Assembly: GCF_017565765.1 (NCBI RefSeq)
Contig: NZ_JAGDYP010000003.1
Coordinates: forward strand, 1 to 64,000
Source of the DNA: Capnocytophaga bilenii
GTDB lineage: Bacteria > Bacteroidota > Bacteroidia > Flavobacteriales > Flavobacteriaceae
Direction: 5' to 3'
DNA: 64,000 nt
Below the pieces are notes generated by a model. That model worked only from the letters and a program-made list of their open reading frames with translations, was not told where the DNA came from and searched no databases. Made by a program: the position numbers and the translations under genes. Below are positions 39,855-47,829 of the stretch, piece after piece. How positions within the stretch are numbered: position 1 is the stretch's first letter; each line of letters begins with the position of its first letter.

Positions 39855-42296
39855 TCACAATACTACAAAACTTTCATCTTCATAGCGTTTAAATTTATAA
39901 ACAGCATCATTCATCAATCCCTTATTGAATACCCCCAACGAGGCAAGCAATTCAAATTGTTGCTGAGTAAGCCCTGTAACGCGCTTAAATAGCTCTGGTT
40001 CCAAACGCCGCACCACATCGTAAAAAGTCTCTTCGCGATAGGTAGTCAGGTACATAAAGTACGGAATACGCGTAGCGAGTTTGCGCAACTTCTTCTGTAT
40101 TTCAGTGCGTTTTTTATAATACTCTTTTTCTTCTCCAGTTATTTCCTTATCGGGTTTTTCTCTTTTTTCAGCAGCCTCTTTCTTGGCTTTTTTTATCTTT
40201 TCGCTCTTGCTAATCACTGCCGTAAGGTCATCGCGTAGCGAGCGAAAATCTTCTATACTCTCCAAGGCAGCCATTGCTTCGGCGTTGTTTATCAACCGAT
40301 TTAAAGTAAGGGTATCTACATTCACCAGCAGATTGCTTTCCCAGCGCCGCACCAGCTGGTTGGCTGTCGTACCCACTATAATTTTGTCTAATATATCCTG
40401 TGCATTAATAGCGTCTAATCGTCCCCCTTCGTAGTAAAGCACCGGCAAAAAGTGTATAAACTCCGCTACTGCCTGCTCCCTGCTTATCTCGCTATTCATC
40501 GTCAGCTGACCGCAGTATTGGTCTATCTGCTTCAGTGCGCGGTCAGGGGCAAAGTCAAATACATAACACAAGGTTTTTAGTATTTCCTCGCGGTTGGGCG
40601 AAGTGTTATTCGGGTTTTTTAGTACCCAAGGAGTCTGCACCCTAAAAATCGACTGAAAATAAGTCTCCGGACTGGTAAGGCTCCTAAGCACAAAAATACC
40701 CGACCACGCTGGCACCGATACCCCTGTAGTGAGCTTGCCACAAGAGAGCGTAATCGACTCCGATGTAATAGGGTCGCCCATTTGCTGTTCCATACGCTTC
40801 AAGGCTTCTTCTCCTATCCCTGCCTTAGTGCCCGAGCAGTTGATAATCTTATAGTTTTTGAAAAACACATTGGCTTTTAGCAGATTTTCCATCGCATCAC
40901 AAGCCGACACATTAGGCAAAAACCAAAAAGTGTGTTGCAAGTTTCTCAGCAATTCCACATCCGAAAAAGGCATAGGGGCAAAAATATCTGCTTTCAGCTC
41001 GGTTTCATTAGCATCTAAAAATTGCCCTTTGATAAAATTCAACCAGCCTTGCACTGCTGTTTGATATTTGAATGTAGCGTGTTTTCCTTTGCCTTCAGCT
41101 TTAAAAAAAACATTGAGGTCAAACTCATCTTTATCACCTTTCTCAGCCATTTCTTCTACCTTTTGGGGCAGTTTGTAGAGCATCATCTGCATTTTGGGCA
41201 GCGACAGATAAGGGTTGTTATCGCCCTGCCATTGCTCTTTGGCTTGTTGCTCATCGGTATATGTCCAGCTAAAAATCTGGTCTTCTAAGAAGTCGCCGTT
41301 TTGTAGCGCACGGAAAGGAGTGCCAGAGAGGTACAAATAATGATTAGTAGTAATGGGCAGGGCTTCCTCATCAAAATCCTCTACAAAGCTAATATCGTTA
41401 CCCTCTTCTTTTTCTATAGTTTTAGCCTCTGCTTGGTAGTCTTCGTACTCTTTTTTAAGTTGCCTTTCTATCTCTGTCGCTGTTTTAGGATCACCGAAAA
41501 GGTCTTGTGCTTTTTCGCGCCACGCCCCAAAGTGGTATTCGTCAAATATCACACAATCCCAATGCGTTTGGTGTATCCATTGGTTTTGCTCTTTAATGCC
41601 CTCCGTAGTTCTGTCTTTGCCCAATAGGTCTTGAAACGAACCAAAATACACATACGGGCGCTGCTTATCTATCTGTTCCGGAGAGGTATCAACCTCCGAC
41701 TGCGATACAAATTGCCAGCCTTTAAAATCAATATGCTTAGTCAGGTCTTCGCGCCACGCATTTACCACAGCAGGCTTAAAGGTAATAACAAGCAAGTGCT
41801 TCCAGCCCATTGTTTTAGCCAACTGATAGGCAGCAAAGGTTTTGCCAAAACGCATTTTGGCGTTCCACAAGAAATGCGGTATATGTCCTCCTGCAGGGCG
41901 ATTTTTGTTAAAATAAGCCGCTGTCATCGTTACCGCTCTTTGTTGTTCAGGGCGCATTGCAAAGCTGTGATAGCGACTCGCATCGGTATCGTATTGCCCC
42001 GTCTTTTCATAGGTAATACACGCTTTTAGTAGCTCGACACTACAGCGAAACCACTCGCCTTTTTCACGCACCACCCCCATACGCTGTAAGCCACGGTGAA
42101 TTTCGTGGTCGGTAAAGAAGGTGCCATCATTGCGAATAGCGAGCTCATCGAGTTCTATACGCCACGTTTGTTTAGGCATTTTCACAGCTTCAGTTTGCTG
42201 GCGTACGCGCTCTTCAGCCGTAAGGGTAGTATAACCCACCTTTAGGCAATTAGGAAAACGCTCATCAGAATACGCATAAATACGAGGGATGTTCAT
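39855..42296 (-). CDS. DEAD/DEAH helicase with N-terminal GIY-YIG-like (T5orf172) domain, RM-like
   Basis: 813 residues. The N-terminus RIYAYSDERFPNCLKVGYTT (about 5-24) with AEERVRQQT is a T5orf172/MUG113 GIY-YIG-like domain; then an SF2 helicase: Walker A-like NAKMRFGKTFAAYQLAKTMG (about 145-164), DEYHFG (about 252-257) as the DExH box, SGTPFRAL (motif III-type), and motif VI-type VLRSLTSPETYFQSIFR with Q/R. The C-terminal 200 residues are helical and charged. The helicase plus GIY-YIG nuclease-like head, in an operon with two methyltransferase-like genes, suggests the restriction/translocation subunit of an R-M system. Last gene of the operon. Confidence 0.85.
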   Translation of the reverse strand: MNIPRIYAYSDERFPNCLKVGYTTLTAEERVRQQTEAVKMPKQTWRIELDELAIRNDGTFFTDHEIHRGLQRMGVVREKGEWFRCSVELLKACITYEKTGQYDTDASRYHSFAMRPEQQRAVTMTAAYFNKNRPAGGHIPHFLWNAKMRFGKTFAAYQLAKTMGWKHLLVITFKPAVVNAWREDLTKHIDFKGWQFVSQSEVDTSPEQIDKQRPYVYFGSFQDLLGKDRTTEGIKEQNQWIHQTHWDCVIFDEYHFGAWREKAQDLFGDPKTATEIERQLKKEYEDYQAEAKTIEKEEGNDISFVEDFDEEALPITTNHYLYLSGTPFRALQNGDFLEDQIFSWTYTDEQQAKEQWQGDNNPYLSLPKMQMMLYKLPQKVEEMAEKGDKDEFDLNVFFKAEGKGKHATFKYQTAVQGWLNFIKGQFLDANETELKADIFAPMPFSDVELLRNLQHTFWFLPNVSACDAMENLLKANVFFKNYKIINCSGTKAGIGEEALKRMEQQMGDPITSESITLSCGKLTTGVSVPAWSGIFVLRSLTSPETYFQSIFRVQTPWVLKNPNNTSPNREEILKTLCYVFDFAPDRALKQIDQYCGQLTMNSEISREQAVAEFIHFLPVLYYEGGRLDAINAQDILDKIIVGTTANQLVRRWESNLLVNVDTLTLNRLINNAEAMAALESIEDFRSLRDDLTAVISKSEKIKKAKKEAAEKREKPDKEITGEEKEYYKKRTEIQKKLRKLATRIPYFMYLTTYREETFYDVVRRLEPELFKRVTGLTQQQFELLASLGVFNKGLMNDAVYKFKRYEDESFVVL

Positions 42297-42317
42297 AATA
42301 ATTAGTAATTAGTTAGA

Positions 42318-42482
42318 TTATTTTTCAGATGTTGTTTGGGTACGCTTTTCTTCTTCTATAGCCTCTAAGAGTTCTTTTAAAAGCTTTTCTCTGGCATCAA
42401 AAAGCCCTTTGGTTACTTCTTTTCTACAACCATCTCTAATTTTTCTCTCTTCTCTTGCTATAGAGCTAAGTATAAGAACCAA
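42318..42482 (-). CDS. Possible short ORF between helicase and unknown protein
   Basis: A frame of 54 residues (TTG start at 42482, stop 42318) reads LVLILSSIAREERKIRDGCR then KEVTKGLFDAREKLLKELLE and ends KRTQTTSEK; charged helical. A short ATG-started frame just upstream (MKKANLTRVQLLQKQLGSYT) stops inside it, so a frameshifted small gene is possible. Evidence is weak. Confidence 0.3.
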   Translation of the reverse strand: MVLILSSIAREERKIRDGCRKEVTKGLFDAREKLLKELLEAIEEEKRTQTTSEK

Positions 42483-42562
42483 GCTGTTTTTGTAACAACT
42501 GTACTCTTGTTAGGTTTGCTTTTTTCATCTTACAAAGGTTTTTATTTTTTAATATTTTTAGG

Positions 42563-43129
42563 TTATAACATTATCTTTTGATTATCTTCTCGTGGTTTAT
42601 CTAATTCCAGAATAATATTCTTTTTCTCTTCCGAAGAGAGAATTATATTATACTTTTTTTCCAATACTTCAAAAAGGTCTTCTATCGTGAATACACAATT
42701 TAATGCTTTTAAACGTTCTATCAATTCCTTCCATTTAATATTTCTCTCAATCCTACAATTTTCAACCTCTTTCAAATATTCATTCCATTCATTATTGAAT
42801 TTTTCTTCAAGGTTTTTAATATCATCTTTTTTAGTTAGGGACACAAATATATTAGGAGGAGGAGAGAAATCTAAATTAATTTCTCCGAAAAAGCATACAA
42901 AAGGATGTAAAACAACTCCTTTTTTTTCAATAAAAGAGTTTATTTGCTGAGCTCTTTTCTCGAATCTGACATCTATTTCAGTTTTATAGTAATTATGAAT
43001 ACGATCTTCTTTTTCTCCCGTTTCAAGATTTTCTACTTCATCCCAACTATTATGTTGCTTTATAACTCTACAAGGGAAGTATTCCTCTTGACTATTTTTT
43101 CTCATAAAGTAATATTCACTTTTTCCCAT
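42563..43129 (-). CDS. Hypothetical protein in the RM-like operon
   Basis: 188 residues starting MGKSEYYFMRKNSQEEY, charged, with a beta-rich first half (CRVIKQHNSWDEVEN, VVLHPFVCFFGEINLDF) and a helical second half. No family is recognised. It lies 22 bp downstream of the methyltransferase gene and upstream of the helicase, so it may be an accessory or specificity-like component (inference). It is more AT-rich than the methyltransferase N-terminal region. Confidence 0.65.
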   Translation of the reverse strand: MGKSEYYFMRKNSQEEYFPCRVIKQHNSWDEVENLETGEKEDRIHNYYKTEIDVRFEKRAQQINSFIEKKGVVLHPFVCFFGEINLDFSPPPNIFVSLTKKDDIKNLEEKFNNEWNEYLKEVENCRIERNIKWKELIERLKALNCVFTIEDLFEVLEKKYNIILSSEEKKNIILELDKPREDNQKIML

Positions 43130-43151
43130 TTTATTTCTACTTTTATTAATT

Positions 43152-44681
43152 CTACTCCATTGGTCTTACCATTTTTTCTATATAAGCTATTTCTTCCGCT
43201 GTAAGACCATATTTGCGGTATAGCTTTTCATCTGTCCATTCTTCAGTAAAATCTTGTAAGGGTATTAATCCAAATACACTTTTAGTTACGTGCATTGTAC
43301 CTTTCCCTAAATAAAGAAGAAACTTAAAGAATTTTGTGTTCATATATTTAAGACAGTTTAATTGCTCGTTTTCTGTGTCAAAAGGACCTACTAACAAAAA
43401 AGTTTCTGTACAGATTTCATTAGGTTGAGCTTTTATAATCTCTGGGGGATTTATTGCATTGGTTGAATAACTTGTAGTAAAGAATAATTTATATTTATCT
43501 ATACTATCAAAACCATTAGTTACAATATCTCTTGAAATATAACCAATAATACGCTTAGCCCCTCCCTTAATTCCTTTTACTCCATAAATCTTCAAAGCTT
43601 TTTCAAAAGGTTTAAAACTCAGGTTAGAGTTAGGATACCTTTCTGGTGTATTGAATAAAAAACCTCTTATACCATATGGTCTTACTTGTGAAACTATTTT
43701 TGAAAAACTCTCTTCGGAAGATGATTCTTCAATAATAGAAAGGACTCTATTGTTACGTATAATATATTCAAAATAGTTGTTTTTCAAAAAACGTTTTGAT
43801 TTTATCTCTTCTCCATCGTTACTTCTAAAAATATAGTCTGTTTCTCCTTTATATTCTCTATCCAAAAGAAAATAGCAGACTCCTCCATCAAGATTTTGAC
43901 CTGGGAAGCAATCTTTAGAGTTTTCAAAATCATATAAGATTTTAATTTTCTTATTTTCGACCATATTCTCTCTGAATTTCTTTAAGCCTCTTCCTCCTAC
44001 CATCCATTTTGAAGGGATAATCATACATAAATAGCGAGGGTTCAACATAATAGCCTGTTCTACAAACTTGTTATAGATAGGCACTGCACTATCAGAACTT
44101 CCTCCACTACCATCGCTCATTTGGTAAGGTGGATTGCCGATGATTACATCAAATTGCATTTCTTTATAAGGGTTTTTGTTATGTATAAATAGATAAGCGT
44201 GTTGTTCTAGGGCGCTACGTTGCTCAGCACCAAACTCTCTTTCGGTGGCACCGCAATAAGTGCATTTGCCCTTAACGAAGGTATGTTCGCAGGGCTCAAA
44301 ATAAATATTGCCATCGGGGTTACCTTGCTGGGCAAAAACATCGGTAAGGCAGTGTGCTAACTCCGTAGTGTCTTTATTACAATAAAGGGTACGCCTTGCG
44401 GTGAGTGCCGTAAGCTGGGTAATGGCAATGCCGTAGAGCTGCTGCCCCAGTATATGGTCAAGGCGCGCTTGCCGGTCGGGTATGGCTGTAGCCAAACCTT
44501 GCATCAGGCGTTTGGCTATCTCGCGCAAGAATACACCACTCTTAGTAAAAGGGTCTAAAAACTTAGCATTGGGGTCGCTCCACAACGTATCAGGCAGGGT
44601 GTCGAGCATACGGTTGGCTATTGCTGGCGAAGTAAAAACCTCATCATTACTCAGGTTTGCTAAACAATCTAATATATCCAT
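43152..44681 (-). CDS. Eco57I-type N6-adenine DNA methyltransferase-like protein
   Basis: 509 residues. Motif I-like FLDPFTKSGVFLREIAKRL (about 41-59), a possible zinc cluster (C131, H133, C140, C143 in CEHTFVKGKCTYC), catalytic motif IV FDVIIGNPPYQMSD (about 177-190), then LNPRYLCMIIPSKWMVGG. The second half (from about 260) resembles a target-recognition region. It would methylate adenine in the host recognition site. The motif I is unusual (FTKSG for the usual ACGSG), and a second methyltransferase-like gene with a classical motif I precedes it, so the two may act as a pair. Confidence 0.85.
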   Translation of the reverse strand: MDILDCLANLSNDEVFTSPAIANRMLDTLPDTLWSDPNAKFLDPFTKSGVFLREIAKRLMQGLATAIPDRQARLDHILGQQLYGIAITQLTALTARRTLYCNKDTTELAHCLTDVFAQQGNPDGNIYFEPCEHTFVKGKCTYCGATEREFGAEQRSALEQHAYLFIHNKNPYKEMQFDVIIGNPPYQMSDGSGGSSDSAVPIYNKFVEQAIMLNPRYLCMIIPSKWMVGGRGLKKFRENMVENKKIKILYDFENSKDCFPGQNLDGGVCYFLLDREYKGETDYIFRSNDGEEIKSKRFLKNNYFEYIIRNNRVLSIIEESSSEESFSKIVSQVRPYGIRGFLFNTPERYPNSNLSFKPFEKALKIYGVKGIKGGAKRIIGYISRDIVTNGFDSIDKYKLFFTTSYSTNAINPPEIIKAQPNEICTETFLLVGPFDTENEQLNCLKYMNTKFFKFLLYLGKGTMHVTKSVFGLIPLQDFTEEWTDEKLYRKYGLTAEEIAYIEKMVRPME

Positions 44682-44700
44682 AATAATTCGTCAATGAGTT

Positions 44701-44732
44701 AATTTTCTAATTTCCAAATTTGCTAATTTCCA
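44701..44732. repeat. 8-bp tandem repeat AATTTNCW, four units
   Basis: AATTTTCT, AATTTCCA, AATTTGCT, AATTTCCA in 8-bp register. It forms the last codons and stop of the methyltransferase-like gene on the minus strand, so the repeat has replaced or extended the native C-terminus. Confidence 0.8.
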
Positions 44733-45348
44733 AATAAGGCTTATACGCTGAAGTCTGTGCGTGTATCTCATTGCTTATGCCAAACATATCAAGCTGTTTA
44801 CCTACATTGCCAGTGGTAGTGGTCTCAAAATCAAAAGTGCGATAAGCTACTTGTGTAAAGTCGGGCGCACTAAAAAGCCATTCGTAGAAAACAATCGGCT
44901 GTCCATCAGCAGTTTTATAAGTAAGGGCATCACCACAAATAAGGTTTTTTTGCATTATAAACCGAACGCTATTAGCAAGGGCATCCTCTAAAGGGTGTCC
45001 TTGTATTGGCTCATAGGTACTCAAAAGTTCGCTAAAAAGCCGTTCGCGGCATTCGGCTATATTGTCGGGCAATATATCTATCCCATAGATGCTGCCCACA
45101 ACCTGTAGCAGATGGGTGTCATACGCCAAAGGCTGCTTGCCGTACTGCTCAGCAAGGGTGCAGAGCTTGCGGCGCAAGATTTCAATAAGAAAATTGCCAT
45201 TGCCGCAGGCAGGTTCTAAAAAAGTAGCACTGAGGCTAAAACTCTGCTCTTTTACCAAATTGAGCATAGCATTTACCTCGCGCGGGTTAGTATACACCTC
45301 GCCGTGATCAGCTACTCGCTGTTTCGATTTTACTTGTGGAAGTTCCAT
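44707..45348 (-). CDS. DNA methyltransferase-like protein with motif I, lacking NPPY
   Basis: 213 residues. VADHGEVYTNPREVNAML (about 12-29) is the usual opening of N6-adenine methyltransferases, and FLEPACGNGNFLIEILRRKL (about 43-62) a classical SAM-binding motif I; YGIDILPDNIAECRERL (about 92-108) fits motif II/III. It ends with no NPPY catalytic motif: after FYEWLFSAPDF it stops at a frame formed by 8-bp repeats. The next gene supplies NPPY, so either this is a specialised subunit or a truncated enzyme. First gene of the RM-like operon. Confidence 0.8.
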   Translation of the reverse strand: MELPQVKSKQRVADHGEVYTNPREVNAMLNLVKEQSFSLSATFLEPACGNGNFLIEILRRKLCTLAEQYGKQPLAYDTHLLQVVGSIYGIDILPDNIAECRERLFSELLSTYEPIQGHPLEDALANSVRFIMQKNLICGDALTYKTADGQPIVFYEWLFSAPDFTQVAYRTFDFETTTTGNVGKQLDMFGISNEIHAQTSAYKPYLEISKFGN

Positions 45349-45391
45349 AGCAAAGAGCCTTCACCTGTTCCTAAGTGAAGAAATAACGCTT

Positions 45392-45562
45392 AAAAAGCGT
45401 GGAACAGCAGCTCTACTCTTTGCACAGATAAAAAAAAGTAGCTCATAGCAAAGGAAGACACTATCGCGCTTCCTTTGCTCTCATAGGCTAACCTATATTC
45501 TGCGTTACTGACAAAAATTTTCCAGATTTTTACGGGTAACAGAATAAAGCTAACGCTTTTTT
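45392..45562. repeat. Tandem structured repeat, copy A
   Basis: About 171 bp, beginning AAAAAGCGTG and ending GCTAACGCTTTTTTTT, with AGCAAAGGAAG/CTTCCTTTGCT as an internal 11-bp hairpin. The last ~48 bp (from 45513) recur in copy B with few changes. Confidence 0.7.
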
Positions 45563-45577
45563 TTGTAATGTAGACAT

Positions 45578-45750
45578 AAAAAAGCGTGAACTATATTCTA
45601 CTCTGCTACCCGTAAGCGTCTGGAATCGCTCAATAACACAGAAATAGATAGCTCACGCCTATAATAGGAGGAGCATTATCCTTTTGTTTCTGTGTTATTT
45701 TAAAAATTTTCCAGATTTTTACGAGTAACAGAACAAAAGCTAACGCTTTT
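45578..45750. repeat. Tandem structured repeat, copy B
   Basis: About 173 bp, beginning AAAAAGCGTGAAC and ending GCTAACGCTTTT, with AATAACACAGAAA/TTTCTGTGTTATT as a 13-bp internal inverted pair. Its CTACCCGTAAGCGTCTGGAA also pairs as an inverted partner with TTCCAGATTTTTACGGGTA in copy A. Confidence 0.7.
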
Positions 45751-45771
45751 AATATATCTTTATTTTCAGTG

Positions 45772-45917
45772 GGCTGTCCAAAAAGTTTTTTTAAGTATGA
45801 TTGCGCCACACACTTTGGCAAACTTTCAGAGTTTGCCAAAGTTAATCGCTCTGATAATCAATCACTTTTTCTCACATTGTACGGGCGATTGGCAAATCGC
45901 CCTCACTTTGGACAGCC
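45772..45917. mobile_element. MITE-like element with IS1182-type ends, containing a palindromic repeat
   Basis: 146 bp between GGCTGTCCAAAAAGTTTT (one mismatch to the left end of the IS1182-family element) and inverted GGACAGCC. It contains the 13-bp palindrome at 45812-45842 and a GGGCGATT/AATCGCCC hairpin at 45883-45902. Confidence 0.65.
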
Positions 45918-45940
45918 TCATTTATTATTTAATCATTATT

Positions 45941-47827
45941 TTAATATGCTCGTTCTTTATTTCCTTCATAAAAGTTAATAAATGCCCTATTCACTACACG
46001 GTTACCACCATTAGTAGGATAGTTGCCCGTAAAGTACCAATCGCCAAGATTTTCCGGACAAGCGCGGTGAAGATTCTCTACCGTTTGGAAAATCACCTCC
46101 ACCTCCGATGCAAAATCCTTAGGCAGCAACAAATCGCGTATTTTGCCCGAGATTTCCTCATTGCTAAAAGGAGCATATATTTCTTTTACGTAATTCACCA
46201 CCTTATCATCGGTCAAATCCACTTGCGACAGGCACTTTTTGTATACAGCTTCTATAAGGTCATACGTGCCCCGTTCTTTATGCAATGCCAATGCCGCCTG
46301 AAAAGCCACCAAGTCCTCCAAACGAGCCATATCAATACCATAGCAGTCAGGGTAACGTATTTGTGGGGCTGAAGATACGATTACTATCTTCTTAGGCTCC
46401 AATCGGCTCAAAATACTCAATATACTCTTTTTCAAGGTCGTACCACGTACGATACTATCGTCTATAATCACCAAAGCATCTCCTTTTTGCACCGAGCCAT
46501 AAGTGATGTCATACACGTGCGCTACGAGGTCATCGCGGCTGCTATCCTCAGTTATAAAGGTTCGCAACTTCACATCCTTAATAGCCACTTTTTCAGTGCG
46601 TACTTTTTGCGAAAGTATCGTTGGGTATTCAGCCTTGTCAGCCACTGCCAATTGTTTTGCTTTTTGCAAATTCAGTTGGTGTTCAGTCTCTTCTATAAGC
46701 CCTAAGTAAGCCGTTTCGGCAGTATTAGGAATATAAGCAAAAACCGTATCTTTCAAGTTGTTGCCAATAGCTTGGGCTACGTGCGGATAAAGCAACCTAC
46801 CCAGCATTTTGCGTTCGCGGTAAATATCTTGGTCGTTGCCACGCGAAAAGTAAATACGTTCAAACGAACAAGCCTTGCGGACTGTAGCAGGTACAATCTC
46901 TTTGATAGCTACCGCGCCACTTTTCTTGATGATAATAGCATTCCCTGGTGGCAACTCTCGTATATCTTCGTATTTTACATTGAAAACAGTTTGTATGGCA
47001 GGGCGTTCCGATGCCACCACTACCACCTCCTCATCTTGGTAGTAAAACGCCGGACGTATGCCCGCAGGGTCGCGCAACACAAAAGCATCGCCGTGTCCAA
47101 ACATTCCCTCCATAGCATAGCCGCCGTCCCAATATTTCGAGGCGCGCTTCAGTATCCGTTCTATATCCAATTGCTCGGCTATAAAAGGAGAAGCCTCTCT
47201 TTTGCTGTATCCTTGTTCTTTTAGTTTGCGGTACAACTCCTCTACTTCATCGTCCAGAAAATGACCAATCCCTTCCATCACTATCACCGTGTCGGTCTTG
47301 TCTTTAGGGTGTTGCCCCAAGCGAACAAGATTTTGGAATAGCTCATTTACGTTGGTCATATTAAAGTTGCCCGCCATTATCAGGTTGCGGTATATCCAAT
47401 TGTTTTCACGCAAAAAAGGGTGTACATTTTCAATACTATTTTTCCCAAAAGTACCATAGCGCACGTGCCCTATTACCACCTCGCCTATATAAGGAAGCTC
47501 CCGTTTTTGCAAAGCAACATCCTCTTTCAGGGCAGGATTAGCCTTAAAACCTTTGTTGATACGCTCATTTATCTGCGAAAAAATATCTTGCACAGGCTGA
47601 TGAGCGTTAGAGCGTACCCTACTGATGTAGCGCTCACCAGGTTCCATATCCAGCTTAATGCTCGCCAGTCCAGCACCATCTTGCCCCCTATTGTGCTGTT
47701 TTTCCAGCATCAAGTACATCTTGTTGATTCCGTAAAATGCAGAACCGTATTTTTCTTTGTAAAACTCAAGCGGTTTCAGTAGGCGGATTAGCGCAATACC
47801 GCACTCGTGTTTAATCGTGTCGCTCAT
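45941..47827 (-). CDS. PurF-like amidophosphoribosyltransferase family protein
   Basis: 628 residues, longer than standard PurF (about 500). The N-terminal Ntn hydrolase nucleophile is C9 in HECGIALIRL, implying removal of an 8-residue propeptide; GHVRYGTFG and RGQDGAGLAS are glutaminase-domain signatures. The phosphoribosyltransferase loop is ALVIIDDSIVRGTTLKKS (about 445-462). It would transfer amide nitrogen from glutamine to PRPP to form phosphoribosylamine, or a related reaction. Three bases separate it from the GHMP kinase upstream. The C-terminal extension is unassigned. Confidence 0.88.
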   Translation of the reverse strand: MSDTIKHECGIALIRLLKPLEFYKEKYGSAFYGINKMYLMLEKQHNRGQDGAGLASIKLDMEPGERYISRVRSNAHQPVQDIFSQINERINKGFKANPALKEDVALQKRELPYIGEVVIGHVRYGTFGKNSIENVHPFLRENNWIYRNLIMAGNFNMTNVNELFQNLVRLGQHPKDKTDTVIVMEGIGHFLDDEVEELYRKLKEQGYSKREASPFIAEQLDIERILKRASKYWDGGYAMEGMFGHGDAFVLRDPAGIRPAFYYQDEEVVVVASERPAIQTVFNVKYEDIRELPPGNAIIIKKSGAVAIKEIVPATVRKACSFERIYFSRGNDQDIYRERKMLGRLLYPHVAQAIGNNLKDTVFAYIPNTAETAYLGLIEETEHQLNLQKAKQLAVADKAEYPTILSQKVRTEKVAIKDVKLRTFITEDSSRDDLVAHVYDITYGSVQKGDALVIIDDSIVRGTTLKKSILSILSRLEPKKIVIVSSAPQIRYPDCYGIDMARLEDLVAFQAALALHKERGTYDLIEAVYKKCLSQVDLTDDKVVNYVKEIYAPFSNEEISGKIRDLLLPKDFASEVEVIFQTVENLHRACPENLGDWYFTGNYPTNGGNRVVNRAFINFYEGNKERAY

Positions 47828-47829
47828 TG

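Larger units (their letters stand above)
45349..45940. other. 590-bp non-coding region before the RM-like operon
   Basis: Two tandem ~173-bp structured repeats (45392-45562, 45578-45750) and a MITE-like element (45772-45917). No coding frame of note, and I see no clear -7 box for the methyltransferase gene. Confidence 0.75.

Noticed and set aside
41631-42029. 132-codon plus-strand frame within the helicase gene
   Set aside because: Antisense to the Walker A and DExH region of the helicase; a shadow frame.
45392-45750. CRISPR array or retron msr/msd region
   Set aside because: Only two long non-identical units, no short regular repeat-spacer pattern and no Cas or reverse transcriptase gene in the window.
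46772-47224. 150-codon plus-strand frame inside the PurF-like gene
   Set aside because: Antisense to conserved glutaminase and transferase motifs; no independent support.
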